This document shows, piece after piece, positions 6,693 through 6,955 of a stretch of 6,955 bases of DNA; the stretch's first letter is position 1; each line of letters opens with the position of its first letter. The position numbers were made by a program, and so were the translations under genes. The notes under the pieces were generated by a model, which made no database searches, was not told the DNA's origin, and worked only from the letters and a program-made list of their open reading frames with translations. The stretch spans positions 1 through 6,955 of the forward strand of contig JADFWK010000107.1 of the NCBI GenBank assembly GCA_015223015.1, in the 5' to 3' direction. The DNA is from Pseudomonadota bacterium. Its GTDB lineage: Bacteria > Desulfobacterota > DSM-4660 > Desulfatiglandales > B25-G16.

Positions 6693-6794
6693 GGGTTTGT
6701 TGAGTTTATTGGGTTTGTTGGGTTTTGTGTTGCATCATGATCTATGCCACTTGTGACTTGCGTTTCATATCCCACACATCGCATATCGCATATC
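6693..6794. repeat. Cluster of three short-period tandem repeats upstream of the methyltransferase gene
   Basis: Three unrelated microrepeats follow each other. Four 9-bp units run from 6693 to 6728 (GGGTTTGTT, GAGTTTATT, GGGTTTGTT, GGGTTTTGT). Two 7-bp units lie at 6749-6762 (ACTTGTG, ACTTGCG). The unit ATCGCAT is repeated 2.4 times at 6778-6794. A 6-bp dyad TACTAA/TTAGTA with a 4-nt loop follows at 6808-6823. The stretch is non-coding and occupies the 5' region of the methyltransferase gene, where a promoter would be expected. Confidence 0.65.
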
Positions 6795-6899
6795 TCTAGC
6801 AACAACGTACTAACTGTTTAGTATCGTTCAAAAGTGTTGGCATGAACCAGAGTGAGTAGGCGTTTTCCTTCTAAAGGAGGTCATGGCTGTTTTTGAAAG

Positions 6900-6940
6900 G
6901 CCTGCCCGCCATCGCTCTCGCTCAGGCGAGGCGGGCGGGC
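6900..6940. repeat. GC-rich REP-like hairpin, 41 bp
   Basis: GCCTGCCCGCC (6900-6910) pairs with GGCGGGCGGGC (6930-6940) over 11 positions with a single T-G wobble, and TCGC (6912-6915) pairs with GCGA (6926-6929) inside, leaving one bulged A and a 10-nt loop. An alternative inner stem is CTCGC/GCGAG (6917-6921, 6926-6930). It is far richer in GC than its surroundings. No T-tract follows closely on either strand, so it looks like a dispersed intergenic palindrome and not a plain terminator. The window ends 15 bp later. Confidence 0.75.
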
Positions 6941-6955
6941 GATATCTCAAAAAAA

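Overview
The window holds four complete protein genes, all on the minus strand. In transcription order they are a class I SAM-dependent methyltransferase (6666 to 6037), a TGS-domain GTPase of the DRG type (6001 to 5015), pdxA for vitamin B6 synthesis (4332 to 3331) and uvrA for nucleotide excision repair (3078 to 235). No RNA gene, CRISPR array, insertion-sequence transposase or phage gene was recognised. The source is a bacterium: UvrA and the deoxyxylulose-5-phosphate-dependent PdxA are bacterial core proteins. Nothing here fixes the phylum. A bacterial DRG-like GTPase plus intergenic filler made of short degenerate words (aatgtcaaa, aacccaacaaa, atcgcat) recalls uncultivated groundwater or anaerobic lineages such as Planctomycetota, but this is a weak inference.

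Layout. Positions 1-234, downstream of uvrA, contain a nested imperfect palindrome of about 155 bp (3-158) without an ORF, resembling a MITE or other non-coding hairpin element. The 252-bp gap between pdxA and uvrA carries an AT-rich word-repeat element (3163-3286). The 682-bp gap between the GTPase gene and pdxA has no recognisable gene. It contains four dyads in a row, the largest a 123-bp imperfect palindrome built partly from GGTAACG repeats (4621-4743), followed towards pdxA by a good sigma-70-like promoter (4370-4399). The last 289 bp, upstream of the methyltransferase gene, consist of short-period tandem repeats and a GC-rich 41-bp REP-like hairpin (6900-6940).

How the genes relate. 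The methyltransferase and GTPase genes are 35 nt apart and are probably cotranscribed; the GTPase starts at TTG with a well-placed Shine-Dalgarno sequence. pdxA appears to have its own promoter, and uvrA may be read through from it. The four products act in unrelated processes (methyl transfer, probable ribosome-linked GTPase, PLP synthesis, DNA repair), so this looks like a housekeeping segment and not a dedicated system. The most unusual coding observations are a G3 motif in the GTPase that ends in proline (DMPP) and a variant ABC signature in the first ATPase half of UvrA (LSGGEEM). I do not see a convincing new multi-gene system; the novelty, if any, lies in the non-coding repeat elements.
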